Of a stretch of DNA of 24,991 nt, positions 6,975-14,416 are shown in pieces (the first letter of the stretch is position 1; every line of letters begins with the position of its first letter). Source of the DNA: Betaproteobacteria bacterium UBA5582 (GTDB taxonomy: Bacteria > Pseudomonadota > Gammaproteobacteria > Burkholderiales > Rhodocyclaceae); assembly GCA_002425245.1 (NCBI GenBank), contig DILW01000185.1, positions 1 to 24,991 of the forward strand, given 5' to 3'. The translations under genes and the position numbers were made by a program. The notes beneath the pieces are model-generated. The model was given only the letters and a program-made list of their open reading frames with translations. It ran no database searches and was not told where the DNA came from.

Positions 6975-8027
6975 ATGCTCTATCCGCTCATTCGCAAGTT
7001 CTTTTTTTCCCTGGACGCCGAAAAGGCGCACGGCATTGGCCTGACCGGGATGTCCTTCCTCGAATCGGCCGGCCTGCTCGGCCTGCTGGCCAAACCAGCG
7101 CCGGATTGTCCGGTCGAGGTCATGGGTCTGCGCTTTCCCAACCCGGTCGGCCTGGCCGCCGGGCTGGACAAGAATGGCGCACATATCGACGCGCTGGCGC
7201 GGCTGGGTTTCGGCTTCATCGAAATCGGCACGATCACGCCCCGCCCCCAGGAAGGCAACCCGAAGCCACGGCTGTTCCGCATTCCGGAGGCGCAGGGCAT
7301 CGTCAATCGCATGGGTTTCAACAACGCCGGCGTCGATGCACTGCTGTTCAACGTGCGCGCGGCGAACTTTCCCAAGCAGGGTGGCATCCTCGGCATCAAC
7401 ATCGGCAAGAACGCGACGACGCCGATCGAGAAGGCTGCCGACGACTACCTGATCTGTCTGGACAAGGTCTATGACGACGCCAGTTACGTCACCGTCAATA
7501 TTTCGTCGCCGAACACCAAGAACCTGCGCGAGCTGCAGAAGGACGAGGCGCTCGACGACCTGCTCGCGCAACTCAAGGCGCGCCAGCAGGCGCTGGCGCA
7601 GCAGCACGGCAAGTACGTGCCGCTGGCGCTGAAGATCGCGCCGGACCTCGACGACCTGCAGATCACCGCGATTGCCGATGCCTTGCGCCGGCATCGTTTC
7701 GACGGCGTGATCGCAACCAACACGACGCTGTCGCGCGAGGGCGTGGAAAATCTGCCCAATGGCAATGAAACCGGTGGCCTGTCGGGCGCGCCGGTGTTTC
7801 AGCGGTCGACAGCAGTCCAGGAAAAGCTGTCGGCAGCACTCGCTGGCGAAGTACCGATCATCGGGGTGGGCGGCATTCTCAAGGGGGAGGATGCACTCGC
7901 CAAGCTTCGCGCCGGGGCCAGTCTGGTCCAGGTCTACAGCGGTTTCATCTATCGCGGGCCGGAACTGGTCGCCGAAATCGGCGAGGCACTTGCCCGTGCA
8001 CTCCGAGAAAAACCTATAAGGCCATAA
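6975..8027 (+). CDS. pyrD: Dihydroorotate dehydrogenase (quinone), class 2
   Basis: Oxidises dihydroorotate to orotate with membrane quinone, the fourth step of pyrimidine synthesis. The protein has 350 residues, the usual class 2 length, and starts MLYPLIRKFFFSLDAEKAHG, the amphipathic membrane-docking helix of that class. FMN and substrate motifs are GLAAGLDKNG (about 59-68), GFIEIGTITPRPQ (about 80-92), NRMGFNN (111-117), NISSPNTKNLR (175-185, catalytic Ser at about 178), ATNTT and VQVYSGFIYRGP near the end. The frame is open upstream, but the family alignment fixes this ATG. No good ribosome binding site is seen. TAAAAT (6959-6964) could be a -10 element giving a very short leader. Confidence 0.96.
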   Translation: MLYPLIRKFFFSLDAEKAHGIGLTGMSFLESAGLLGLLAKPAPDCPVEVMGLRFPNPVGLAAGLDKNGAHIDALARLGFGFIEIGTITPRPQEGNPKPRLFRIPEAQGIVNRMGFNNAGVDALLFNVRAANFPKQGGILGINIGKNATTPIEKAADDYLICLDKVYDDASYVTVNISSPNTKNLRELQKDEALDDLLAQLKARQQALAQQHGKYVPLALKIAPDLDDLQITAIADALRRHRFDGVIATNTTLSREGVENLPNGNETGGLSGAPVFQRSTAVQEKLSAALAGEVPIIGVGGILKGEDALAKLRAGASLVQVYSGFIYRGPELVAEIGEALARALREKPIRP

Positions 8028-8034
8028 ACGGTGC

Positions 8035-8052
8035 GCAGTTGTTTGCAACTGC
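8035..8052. promoter_or_regulatory. Inverted repeat overlapping the rnf promoter
   Basis: GCAGTTG (8035-8041) and CAACTGC (8046-8052) form perfect 7-bp arms around TTTG. The repeat covers the putative -35 element of the rnf operon. No T-run follows on either strand, so a Rho-independent terminator for pyrD is less likely than an operator or an RNA hairpin. The binding protein is unknown. Confidence 0.5.
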
Positions 8053-8067
8053 AACAGACCGGATAAT
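8039..8067 (+). promoter_or_regulatory. Putative sigma-70-type promoter of the rnf operon
   Basis: TTGTTT (8039-8044), a 17-bp spacer and GATAAT (8062-8067, five of six consensus bases). The start of transcription would fall near 8074, giving a ~20-nt leader before rnfA. That leader is pyrimidine-rich and shows no obvious Shine-Dalgarno sequence. The prediction is by eye. Confidence 0.5.
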
Positions 8068-8093
8068 GTCTGCCTTCGCTCTTTCCCCCATCC

Positions 8094-8678
8094 ATGAGCC
8101 ACTATCTATTCATTCTCGTCGGCGCGGTGCTGGTCAACAACGTCGTGCTCGTCAAAATTCTTGGCCTGTGCCCTTTCATGGGGGTTTCCAAGAAGCTTGA
8201 AACCGCCTACGGCATGGGCGCGGCAACCACCTTCGTGCTGACGGTGGCGACCGGATCAAGCTACATCATCGATCATTTCCTGCTCATTCCCTTCGGGCTG
8301 GAATACCTGCGCACACTGTCCTTCATCGTCACCATCGCGGCCATCGTGCAACTGACCGAAATGGTCATCGCCAAGACCTCGCCGACGCTGCAGCAGACGC
8401 TGGGCATCTACCTGCCGCTGATCACCACCAATTGCGCCGTGCTTGGCGTGCCACTGATCAATGTCGCCAGCGGCTACAACTTTGTCGAGTCGCTGCTCTT
8501 CGGCGCTGGCAGCGCGGTCGGTTTCTCCGGCGTGCTGATCCTGTTCGCCGCGATCCGCGAGCGCATCGAGGGCGCCGACGTACCGCGCTACTTCCGCGGC
8601 TCGGCCATCGCCATGGTCACCGCCGGCCTGATGGCGCTGGCCTTCATGGGCTTCGCCGGCCTGGACAAGTACCAGTAA
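8094..8678 (+). CDS. rnfA: Ion-translocating oxidoreductase subunit RnfA
   Basis: A 194-residue integral membrane subunit of the Rnf complex, which moves electrons between ferredoxin and NAD(H) while pumping Na+ or H+. Six membrane helices are predicted. RnfA and RnfE are homologous and face each other in the membrane. The conserved Cys residues C26 (in LGLCPFMG) and C114 (in ITTNCAVLG) are those that hold the buried intramembrane [2Fe-2S] cluster in solved Rnf/NQR structures. The start is the ATG at 8094, with MSHYLFILVGAVLVNNVVL typical for the family. First gene of the operon; its stop shares one base with rnfB (TAATG). Confidence 0.97.
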   Translation: MSHYLFILVGAVLVNNVVLVKILGLCPFMGVSKKLETAYGMGAATTFVLTVATGSSYIIDHFLLIPFGLEYLRTLSFIVTIAAIVQLTEMVIAKTSPTLQQTLGIYLPLITTNCAVLGVPLINVASGYNFVESLLFGAGSAVGFSGVLILFAAIRERIEGADVPRYFRGSAIAMVTAGLMALAFMGFAGLDKYQ

Positions 8679-9253
8679 TGGATATCCTGCTCGCCATCGC
8701 CATCATGGCCCTCGGCGCCGTCGTGCTCGGCGCCGCCCTCGGCTTCGCCTCGATCAAGTTCAAGGTTGAGGGCGATCCCTTGGTCGAGAAGATCGACGCC
8801 ATCCTGCCGCAGACACAGTGCGGCCAGTGCGGCTACCCCGGCTGCAAGCCTTACGCCGAAGCGATCGCCAAGGGCGAGGCCGACATCAACCTGTGCCCGC
8901 CGGGCGGCATGGAAGGCGTGCAACGCCTGGCCGACCTGCTCGGTCGCGAGGTCAAGCCGCTGGAGGCCGAAGAAAAGCCCAAGCAGGTCGCGATCATCGA
9001 CGAGAACACCTGCATCGGCTGCACGCTGTGCATCCAGGCCTGCCCGGTCGATGCCATCGTCGGCGCCGCCAAGCAGATGCACACCATCATCGCCCAGCAA
9101 TGCACCGGCTGCGAACTCTGCCTGCCACCCTGCCCGGTCGAATGCATCCACATGGAAGTCATTCCCGAGACGCTGGAAAACTGGAAATGGAAATATCCGG
9201 TCGTCGCCATCCAGCCGGTTGCGACCAGACCGTCCGCCGAGGAAGCCGCGTGA
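8678..9253 (+). CDS. rnfB: Ion-translocating oxidoreductase subunit RnfB (ferredoxin-type)
   Basis: A 191-residue electron-entry subunit. One N-terminal membrane helix (about 3-24) anchors a cytoplasmic iron-sulfur part. The first cluster site is C48, C51, C56, C73 (CGQCGYPGC and a downstream C). Two ferredoxin [4Fe-4S] motifs follow: C112, C115, C118, C122 and C142, C145, C148, C152, each ending in CP. Length matches gammaproteobacterial RsxB. The ATG at 8678 overlaps the rnfA stop by one base and gives the expected MDILLAIAIMALGAVVLG start. The stop overlaps rnfC by one base (TGATG). Confidence 0.97.
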   Translation: MDILLAIAIMALGAVVLGAALGFASIKFKVEGDPLVEKIDAILPQTQCGQCGYPGCKPYAEAIAKGEADINLCPPGGMEGVQRLADLLGREVKPLEAEEKPKQVAIIDENTCIGCTLCIQACPVDAIVGAAKQMHTIIAQQCTGCELCLPPCPVECIHMEVIPETLENWKWKYPVVAIQPVATRPSAEEAA

Positions 9254-10974
9254 TGCTGGCCAAACTGTTCAAATTCTACGGTGGCGTGAAGCCGCCCTCG
9301 AACAAGACGCTGTCCAACCAGCAGCCGATCCGCCCGGCACCGCTGCCGTCGCGCCTGGTCGTGCCGCTGCACCAGAGCATCGGCGGCACGCCGCGACCGC
9401 TGGTTCAGGCCGGCGATCCGGTGCTCAAGGGGCAGAAGATCGGCGAGGCCGACGGCTGGATCTCCGCCGCCGTACATGCACCGACCTCGGGTACCGTGGT
9501 CGAGGTGGCGATGCATGTGCGTCCGCACGTCTCCGGGCTGGAATCGCTGTGCGTGGTCATCGAACCCGACGGCAAGGATGAATGGATCGCCCACGGCCCG
9601 GCCGACCGGGCGGCCATGTCGCCGGCCGACATCTGCCAGTTCCTGCAGGAACACGGCATCGTCGGTCTCGGCGGCGCCGGCTTCCCCACCCACGGCAAGC
9701 TCAAGGCGACGCCGGGCGTGCCGATGGCCGAACTGATCATCAACGCCGCCGAGTGCGAGCCCTACATCACCTGCGACGACCTGCTCATGCGCGAGCGCGC
9801 CGACGATATCGTGCGCGGCACCGCCGTCTTCCGCGACATGCTGCAACCGACCAGGGTGATCATCGGGATCGAGGACAACAAGCCGGAAGCCATCGCTGCC
9901 ATGCAGAAGGCAGTCGAGGCGCAGGGTGAGGCCTTTGCCGTGGTGCCGGTACCGACCCTCTACCCGGCCGGCGGCGCCAAGCAGTTGATCCGCGTGCTGA
10001 CCGGCAAGGAAGTCCCGGGCGCCATGCGCTCGACCGCCGACATGGGCGTGCAGGTGTTCAACGTCGGCACCGCCTACGCCGCCTGGCGCGCCATCGGCCA
10101 CGGCGAGCCGCTGATCTCGCGCATCGTCACGCTGACCGGCAACGTACGCAGCGCCGGCAACGTCGAAGCGCTGATCGGTACGCCGATGGACGAACTGCTG
10201 AAGCTGGCGGAACCGAATCCGGACACCGACGGCATCATCATGGGCGGGCCGATGATGGGTTTCCTGGTCCCGAACGAACACGCACCCATCGTCAAGACCA
10301 GCAACTGCCTGATCGCCCACTCCGAACGCCTGTTCCCGCCGAAGGCGCCGGAAATGCCTTGCATCCGCTGCGGCGCCTGCGCCCGCGCCTGCCCGCACGA
10401 ACTGCAGCCGTTCGAGCTGTACTGGCATGCGCGCGCCAAGGATTTCGGCAAGACCCAGCAGTACCACATCTTCGACTGCATCGAATGCGGCTGCTGCTCC
10501 TTCGTCTGCCCGTCGCGCATCCCGCTGGTCCAGTATTTCCGTTTCGCCAAGAGCGAGATCTGGGCGCGCGAGAAGGAAAAGAAGGCGGCCGACGAAGCCA
10601 AGCAGCGTTTCGAGTTCAAGCAATTCCGTGAGGAACGCGAAAAGGCGGAAAAGGCCGAGAAGCTGGCCAAGGCGGCTGCTGCGCAGGCGGCCAAAAAGGC
10701 GGCGGAAGCAGCTGCGGCCAGTGATGCACCGGCCACCGAACAACCTGCCGAGGCTGCAGCCGACCCGGCCGAAGCCGCCAAGAAGGCCGCCATCGCCGCC
10801 GCCATGGCGCGGGCCAAGGCGCAGCGCGAAGCGGCACAGCCGAAGAACACCGATGAATTGACGCCGGAACAGGCCAAGGCCATGGCCGAAATCGAAGCCC
10901 GTCGCCAGCAGGCCGGCATCGTGCCCGAGCCGGCCGACGCTCTGCCGGCGACCACCGAAGCGAAACCCGAATGA
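9253..10974 (+). CDS. rnfC: Ion-translocating oxidoreductase subunit RnfC (NADH/FMN module)
   Basis: A 573-residue peripheral subunit that exchanges electrons with NAD(H) and carries FMN and two [4Fe-4S] clusters. It is homologous to complex I NuoF. Residues ~25-100 form the barrel-sandwich domain (GGTPRPLVQAGDPVLKGQKIG). A Gly-rich nucleotide-binding stretch, GIVGLGGAGFPTHGK, is near 136. Cluster ligands are C370, C373, C376, C380 and C409, C412, C415, C419. After about residue 435 the protein becomes a Lys/Glu/Ala-rich helical extension of ~135 residues, a feature of proteobacterial RnfC/RsxC with variable length. Start ATG at 9253; the stop overlaps rnfD. Confidence 0.97.
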   Translation: MLAKLFKFYGGVKPPSNKTLSNQQPIRPAPLPSRLVVPLHQSIGGTPRPLVQAGDPVLKGQKIGEADGWISAAVHAPTSGTVVEVAMHVRPHVSGLESLCVVIEPDGKDEWIAHGPADRAAMSPADICQFLQEHGIVGLGGAGFPTHGKLKATPGVPMAELIINAAECEPYITCDDLLMRERADDIVRGTAVFRDMLQPTRVIIGIEDNKPEAIAAMQKAVEAQGEAFAVVPVPTLYPAGGAKQLIRVLTGKEVPGAMRSTADMGVQVFNVGTAYAAWRAIGHGEPLISRIVTLTGNVRSAGNVEALIGTPMDELLKLAEPNPDTDGIIMGGPMMGFLVPNEHAPIVKTSNCLIAHSERLFPPKAPEMPCIRCGACARACPHELQPFELYWHARAKDFGKTQQYHIFDCIECGCCSFVCPSRIPLVQYFRFAKSEIWAREKEKKAADEAKQRFEFKQFREEREKAEKAEKLAKAAAAQAAKKAAEAAAASDAPATEQPAEAAADPAEAAKKAAIAAAMARAKAQREAAQPKNTDELTPEQAKAMAEIEARRQQAGIVPEPADALPATTEAKPE

Positions 10975-11993
10975 TGTTCGCCCCCGCCCCCTACCTGCTC
11001 AAGGACGCCAGCGTCAGCCGGGTCATGACCATGGTCTGCCTCGCGCTGATTCCCGGCATCACCGCCTACGCCTGGCTGGTCGGCCCGGCCATCCTGGTCC
11101 AGCTGGTGATCGCCTCGGTCACCGCCATTGCCGCCGAAGCGGCCATGCTCAAGCTGCGCGGCAAGCCGCTGGCAATGTTCCTGTCCGACGGTTCGGCCAT
11201 CGTCACCGCCTGGCTGATCGCGCTGACCTTCCCGCCGCTGGCGCCGTGGTGGCTGGTGGTCACCGGCACGCTGTTCGCCATCGTCATCGCCAAGCACCTC
11301 TACGGCGGTCTCGGCCAGAACCCGTTCAACCCGGCGATGGTCGCCTTCGCCGCCTGTATCGTCTCCTTCCCGGCACTGATGTCGCAGTGGCCGAGCGTCG
11401 GCCTGCAGATGCCGCTGCTCGACCAGCTGAATGTAATACTCGGCCTGGCGCCGCGCGTCGACGCGCTGTCCGGTGCCACGCCGCTGGACGCCATGAAGAC
11501 GGCGCTCAAGCTCGGTGAAGGCCAGGTCGATATCGCCCACCTGCTGGCCAACCAGGACATCTACGGCAACTTCGCCGGGCGCGGCTGGGAATGGGTGGCC
11601 GTCGGCTACCTGCTCGGCGGCCTGTGGCTGTGGCAGCGCAAGCTGATCACCTGGCACGCGCCGCTCGCCTTCATCGGCGGCATGGTGCTGATTTCCGGTG
11701 TGCTCTGGCTGTACCAACCGGCCAGTTTCGCCAGCCCGCTGTTCCACCTGCTTTCGGGCGGCACCCTGCTCGGCGCCTTCTTCATCATCACCGATCCGGT
11801 GTCCGGCTGCACGACGCCGCGCGGCAAGCTGATCTTCGGCTTCTGCGCCGGCCTGCTCGCTTACATCATCCGTGTCTTCGGCGGCTTCCCCGACGGCGTG
11901 GCCTTTGCCGTGCTGCTGATGAACCTGTCGGCGCCGTTGATCGACCAGCTCACGCAACCGCGCATCTTCGGCATGAAGGGCAAGCAGTCATGA
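10971..11993 (+). CDS. rnfD: Ion-translocating oxidoreductase subunit RnfD (covalent FMN)
   Basis: A 340-residue membrane subunit homologous to NqrB. It has nine or ten predicted helices and starts MMFAPAPYLLKDASVSRVM. The FMN attachment motif S167-G-A-T170 places a phosphoester-linked FMN on Thr170. The family segment YGGLGQNPFNPAMVAFA is near 111-127, and FFIITDPVSGCTTPRGK lies towards the end. Two ATGs in tandem (10971, 10974) are both usable: the first overlaps the rnfC stop by 4 nt, the second by 1. The stop overlaps rnfG (ATGA). The flavin transferase ApbE, needed for this modification, is not in the window. Confidence 0.96.
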   Translation: MMFAPAPYLLKDASVSRVMTMVCLALIPGITAYAWLVGPAILVQLVIASVTAIAAEAAMLKLRGKPLAMFLSDGSAIVTAWLIALTFPPLAPWWLVVTGTLFAIVIAKHLYGGLGQNPFNPAMVAFAACIVSFPALMSQWPSVGLQMPLLDQLNVILGLAPRVDALSGATPLDAMKTALKLGEGQVDIAHLLANQDIYGNFAGRGWEWVAVGYLLGGLWLWQRKLITWHAPLAFIGGMVLISGVLWLYQPASFASPLFHLLSGGTLLGAFFIITDPVSGCTTPRGKLIFGFCAGLLAYIIRVFGGFPDGVAFAVLLMNLSAPLIDQLTQPRIFGMKGKQS

Positions 11994-12655
11994 CCAGCAC
12001 CCCGCGCGAATACACCGCCCCCGGCATGGCGCTGCGCACGGCGGCCATCCTCTTCATCTTCGTCATCGCCTTCACGGCGATGCTGTCTGCCGCTTACCAA
12101 TGGACCAAACCGGCAATTGCGGCATCGGCACTGGCAGAAAAGATGAAACTGCTCAACGAGGTCCTGCCGGGCTCGGACTATGACAACCCGATGTTGCAGG
12201 ATACGCTGACCCTGCCGCCAACCGCGGAGCTCGGCTTGAAGGAGCCAAGCACCCTGTACCGGGCGCGCAAGAACGGGCAGCCAGCCGCGCTGATTTTCGA
12301 GGCCGTCGCACCCGATGGCTACGCCGGCCGCATCCGCCTGCTGATCGCGATTCGTGCCGACGGCAGCGTCGCTGGCGTGCGCGTCACCCAGCACAAGGAA
12401 ACGCCGGGATTGGGCGACTATGTCGATCCGAAGAAGGACAAGAACAAGACCAGCCCGTGGATCACCCAATTCAACGGCCTGTCGCTGGCCAGCACGCCAG
12501 CCAAGGAATGGCGCGTGCGCAAGGATGGCGGGCGCATCGACTATCACGCCGGCGCCACGGTCACCCCGCGCGCCGTTACCCGTGCCGTTCATCAGGCCGT
12601 GCTGTGGGCCGATATCCGGCGCGACCAGCTGTTCGCAGAAGGGAGCACGCAATGA
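11990..12655 (+). CDS. rnfG: Ion-translocating oxidoreductase subunit RnfG (covalent FMN)
   Basis: A 221-residue subunit with one N-terminal membrane helix (about 16-36) and a periplasmic FMN-binding domain, homologous to NqrC. The FMN site is A187-G-A-T190-V-T, in which Thr190 is the acceptor. The first motif position is Ala rather than the commoner Ser or Thr. HKETPGLGDYVDPKKDKN (about 135-152) is the family's conserved loop. Start ATG at 11990 overlaps rnfD by 4 nt, and the stop overlaps rnfE by 4 nt. The gene is intact and of normal length. Confidence 0.95.
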   Translation: MTSTPREYTAPGMALRTAAILFIFVIAFTAMLSAAYQWTKPAIAASALAEKMKLLNEVLPGSDYDNPMLQDTLTLPPTAELGLKEPSTLYRARKNGQPAALIFEAVAPDGYAGRIRLLIAIRADGSVAGVRVTQHKETPGLGDYVDPKKDKNKTSPWITQFNGLSLASTPAKEWRVRKDGGRIDYHAGATVTPRAVTRAVHQAVLWADIRRDQLFAEGSTQ

Positions 12656-13350
12656 CCCGCGACGAATTCTCGACCATCGCCTATAACGGCCTGTGGAAGC
12701 AGAACACTGCGCTCGCCCAGTTGCTTGGCCTGTGCCCCTTGCTGGCGGTCAGCACCAACATCGTGAACGGCGTGATGCTGGCGCTGGCGACGATCATCGT
12801 CATGGCGCTGGCCAACGTCGCCGTCGCCATGCTGCGCAACCTGATCCCGCACGAAATCCGCATCCCGGTGTTCATCCTCATCGTTGCCGCGCTGGTCACC
12901 GTCGTCGACTTGCTGTTCAACGCCCAGTTGCACGAACTGTATGTGGTGCTCGGTATCTTCATCCCGCTGATCGTCACCAACTGCATCGTGCTTGCCCGCG
13001 TCGAAGCCTTTGCCGCCAAGAACCCACCGCTCAACTCCACCGTCGACGGCATCTTCATGGGCCTCGGACTGCTATGGACGCTGGCCGTGCTCGGCGCGAT
13101 GCGCGAATTGCTGGGCAGCGGCACCCTGTTTTCCGGGATCGACATGGTGTTCCCGAGCCTCTCACCGATCCAGGTGCTGCCCGCCGACTACCCGGGTTTC
13201 CTGCTCGGCCTGTTGCCGCCCGGGGCCTTCATCCTGCTCGGCTGCATGATCGCCTGGAAGAACTGGATGGACGCCCGCGCCGCCGAACGCGCCAAGCGTC
13301 GCCCGCCGACCCCGGAAGCCATCGCCGATACCGCCGAAGCCGGCGCCTGA
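12652..13350 (+). CDS. rnfE: Ion-translocating oxidoreductase subunit RnfE
   Basis: A 232-residue membrane subunit, the partner and homologue of RnfA. About six helices are predicted. Conserved Cys residues are C28 (LLGLCPLLAVS) and C111 (IVTNCIVLAR), paired with those of RnfA around the intramembrane [2Fe-2S] cluster. The ending is hydrophilic and basic (AERAKRRPPTPEAIADTAEAGA). GGGAG sits 8-9 nt before the ATG, one of the few visible ribosome binding sites in the operon. It is the last rnf gene. Only 10 nt separate it from the RlmN-like gene, so read-through is likely. Confidence 0.96.
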   Translation: MTRDEFSTIAYNGLWKQNTALAQLLGLCPLLAVSTNIVNGVMLALATIIVMALANVAVAMLRNLIPHEIRIPVFILIVAALVTVVDLLFNAQLHELYVVLGIFIPLIVTNCIVLARVEAFAAKNPPLNSTVDGIFMGLGLLWTLAVLGAMRELLGSGTLFSGIDMVFPSLSPIQVLPADYPGFLLGLLPPGAFILLGCMIAWKNWMDARAAERAKRRPPTPEAIADTAEAGA

Positions 13351-13360
13351 TTCACCCGGC

Positions 13361-14416
13361 ATGCAAGTGGCCGAATTTCGTGAGCGCCTGCGGGCGCTCG
13401 GTGCCAAGCCGGTCCACGAGGAACGCATGCTGCGCGCCTGGCTGCAGGCCATGCCGCTGGACAGCGGTAGCCGTCGCCAGGCGGCTGAAAACTTCCTGCC
13501 GCTGGCCATCCGTGAGGCGCTGCCCGAGCTGAACAGCCAACTGGCCGGCCTGGCCCGCGTCGTTTCCGAGCACCCGGGCAGCGACGGCACTCGCCTGCTG
13601 GTCGAGCTGGCCGACGGCCAGACGGTCGAGAGCGTGCTGCTGCCGCGCGACGGCGTCTGCATTTCGACCCAGATCGGTTGCGCGGTCGGCTGCACCTTCT
13701 GCATGACCGGCCGCGACGGCCTGCTGCGCCAGGTCGGCAGTGCCGAAATGCTCGCCCAGGTGGTCCTCGCCCGCCAGCGCCGGCCCTTGCGGCGGGTCGT
13801 CTTCATGGGCATGGGCGAGCCGTCGCACAACCTCGACAACGTGCTGGAAGCGATCGACCTGCTCGGTACGGCCGGCGGTTTCGGTCACAAGAACCTGGTT
13901 TTCTCGACCGTCGGCGATCCGCGCGTGTTCGAGCGCCTGCCCGGGCAGCGCGTCGTCCCGGCGCTGGCGCTGTCGCTGCACACCACCGACGGCGAACTGC
14001 GCACCCGCCTGCTGCCCAAGGCGCCGCGCATGGCACCGGAAGAACTGGTCGAGCTGGCGGAGATCTACGCCCGGCGCACCGGCTACCCGATCCAGTATCA
14101 GTGGACATTGCTTGCCGGGGTCAACGACAGCATCGAGGAAATGGACGGCATCGTCCGCCTGCTTGCCGGCAAGTACGCGATCATGAACCTGATTCCGTAC
14201 AACACCACGGCAGCGCTCGACTTCCGCCGCCCGAGCAATGCACGCGTCACCGAACTGGCGCACTACCTGCACGCGCGCGGCGTGCGTACGACGGTGCGTC
14301 AGTCAGCGGGTCAGGACGTCGACGGGGGTTGCGGCCAGCTCCGGGCGCGCACGGCACGCCAGCTCCGGCGTTCTCCCTCAGGCGCTGCCGTGAGCGCCCC
14401 CGGCAGCGTCGAGTAA
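13361..14416 (+). CDS. RlmN/Cfr-family radical SAM RNA methyltransferase
   Basis: A 351-residue member of the family that methylates C2 (RlmN) or C8 (Cfr) of A2503 in 23S rRNA, using a radical S-adenosylmethionine mechanism. The [4Fe-4S] motif is C107-AVG-C111-TF-C114. The two catalytic Cys are also present: C100, seven residues before the cluster as in RlmN, and C324 in GGCGQL, the methyl-carrying Cys. SAM-binding GMGEP is near 150-154. An N-terminal helical domain is shorter than in E. coli RlmN (~384 aa), and the last ~24 residues are non-conserved. It lies 10 nt after rnfE and converges with the next gene, overlapping its 3' end by 39 nt. The housekeeping rlmN of betaproteobacteria usually sits with ndk/ispG/hisS, so this may be a paralogue; the exact substrate is uncertain. 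Confidence 0.87.
   Translation: MQVAEFRERLRALGAKPVHEERMLRAWLQAMPLDSGSRRQAAENFLPLAIREALPELNSQLAGLARVVSEHPGSDGTRLLVELADGQTVESVLLPRDGVCISTQIGCAVGCTFCMTGRDGLLRQVGSAEMLAQVVLARQRRPLRRVVFMGMGEPSHNLDNVLEAIDLLGTAGGFGHKNLVFSTVGDPRVFERLPGQRVVPALALSLHTTDGELRTRLLPKAPRMAPEELVELAEIYARRTGYPIQYQWTLLAGVNDSIEEMDGIVRLLAGKYAIMNLIPYNTTAALDFRRPSNARVTELAHYLHARGVRTTVRQSAGQDVDGGCGQLRARTARQLRRSPSGAAVSAPGSVE

Noticed and set aside
6957..6977. Nucleotide-switch control of pyrD as in E. coli
   Set aside because: A -10-like TAAAAT is present, but the implied leader is only a few bases and has no hairpin, so the E. coli mechanism cannot be claimed.
14330..14416. Possible frameshift or overrun at the end of the RlmN-like gene
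   Set aside because: The final catalytic Cys (C324) is present before the tail, and a 39-nt convergent overlap with a long intact gene is tolerable; no sign of a sequencing error.
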